In this document: piece after piece, positions 13,713 through 13,828 of the stretch | Layout of the letters: every line of letters starts with the position of its first letter | Numbering within the stretch: position 1 is the first letter of the stretch | Source: Candidatus Thorarchaeota archaeon | Lineage (GTDB): Archaea > Asgardarchaeota > Thorarchaeia > Thorarchaeales > Thorarchaeaceae | Assembly: GCA_016840825.1 (NCBI GenBank) | Contig: JAEORN010000134.1 | Coordinates: forward strand, 1 to 13,828 | DNA: 13,828 bases | Direction of reading: 5' to 3' | Notes under the pieces: generated by a model | Databases searched by the model: none | What the model was told of the DNA's origin: nothing | What the model saw: only the letters and a program-made list of their open reading frames with translations | Position numbers and translations under genes: made by a program

Positions 13713-13828
13713 ATGAAGAGATGGTGTTGGGATTCCATGGACCGCAAGATTATTTCATCTGTCATCGGCATCATGGTACTTGTTTCCCTCTTCATTGGAA
13801 TTGCGGTGCTATATTTCAGCTATGCCAA
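13713..13828 (+). CDS. Start of a membrane or secreted protein (cut by right edge)
   Basis: Open frame from ATG 13713 (or in-frame ATG 13737) to the window end, about 38 codons seen. After a short basic head with DRK, a hydrophobic run (VIGIMVLVSLFIGIAVLYF) forms a signal anchor or first transmembrane helix. A TATA-like AT-rich stretch lies at about 13676-13684. No family can be named from this piece. The 177 bp between 13536 and 13712 hold only promoter-like sequence. Confidence 0.55.
   Translation, partial: MKRWCWDSMDRKIISSVIGIMVLVSLFIGIAVLYFSYA

Noticed and set aside
1..13828. CRISPR array, tRNA, rRNA, insertion sequence or prophage
   Set aside because: No spaced short repeats, no cloverleaf or rRNA-like stretch, no transposase, integrase or terminal inverted repeats were seen on either strand.

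Overview
The window looks archaeal. Likely TATA boxes lie 20-50 bases upstream of several starts, Shine-Dalgarno sequences match the usual archaeal 16S tail (GGTGAT, GGAGG), and the gene content includes a tungsten-type aldehyde:ferredoxin oxidoreductase with a polyferredoxin partner, a predicted F420-dependent LLM oxidoreductase and V4R-domain proteins. The DNA is moderately AT-rich. V4R domains fused to longin/roadblock-like N-terminal domains, together with an AOR, suggest an Asgard archaeon, perhaps of the Thorarchaeota type. No 16S or other marker is present, so this placement is an inference.

Layout from left to right. (1) 1-789, minus: a secreted protein built of tandem PPC-like beta domains, cut by the left edge. 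(2) 1046-1609, plus: an unrecognised protein with a possible Sm-like C-terminus. It converges on a minus-strand run of an orphan DNA-methylase-like gene (1613-2287), an MFS transporter (2363-3637), an AOR (3741-5474) and its four-cluster ferredoxin subunit (5471-5890). AOR and ferredoxin share an ATGA overlap and are clearly co-translated; the MFS gene seems to have its own promoter. (3) 6065-7068, plus: a membrane-anchored, glycosylation-site-rich extracellular protein and an NTF2-like protein. (4) 7083-7658, minus: a one-TM DUF4760-like protein. (5) 7761-10353, plus: the most interesting stretch, four tightly packed genes in the order V4R protein, 3-TM protein, 3-TM protein, V4R protein. Both the V4R pair and the 3-TM pair are paralogues. 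(6) 10350-11594, minus: a cytoplasmic-looking M23-fold protein missing one usual zinc ligand. It is divergent from an LLM oxidoreductase (11674-12573) across a shared TATA element. (7) 12661-12828, minus: a 55-residue very basic protein. (8) 12882-13535, minus: a cysteine-rich four-TM protein. (9) 13713-13828, plus: the start of a membrane or secreted protein cut by the right edge.

The AOR and ferredoxin would oxidise aldehydes and pass electrons to the cell's ferredoxin pool. The four-gene cassette looks like a cytosolic sensor and small-membrane-protein system that arose by duplication; its ligand and output are unknown. I see no rRNA, tRNA, CRISPR array, insertion sequence or integrase.
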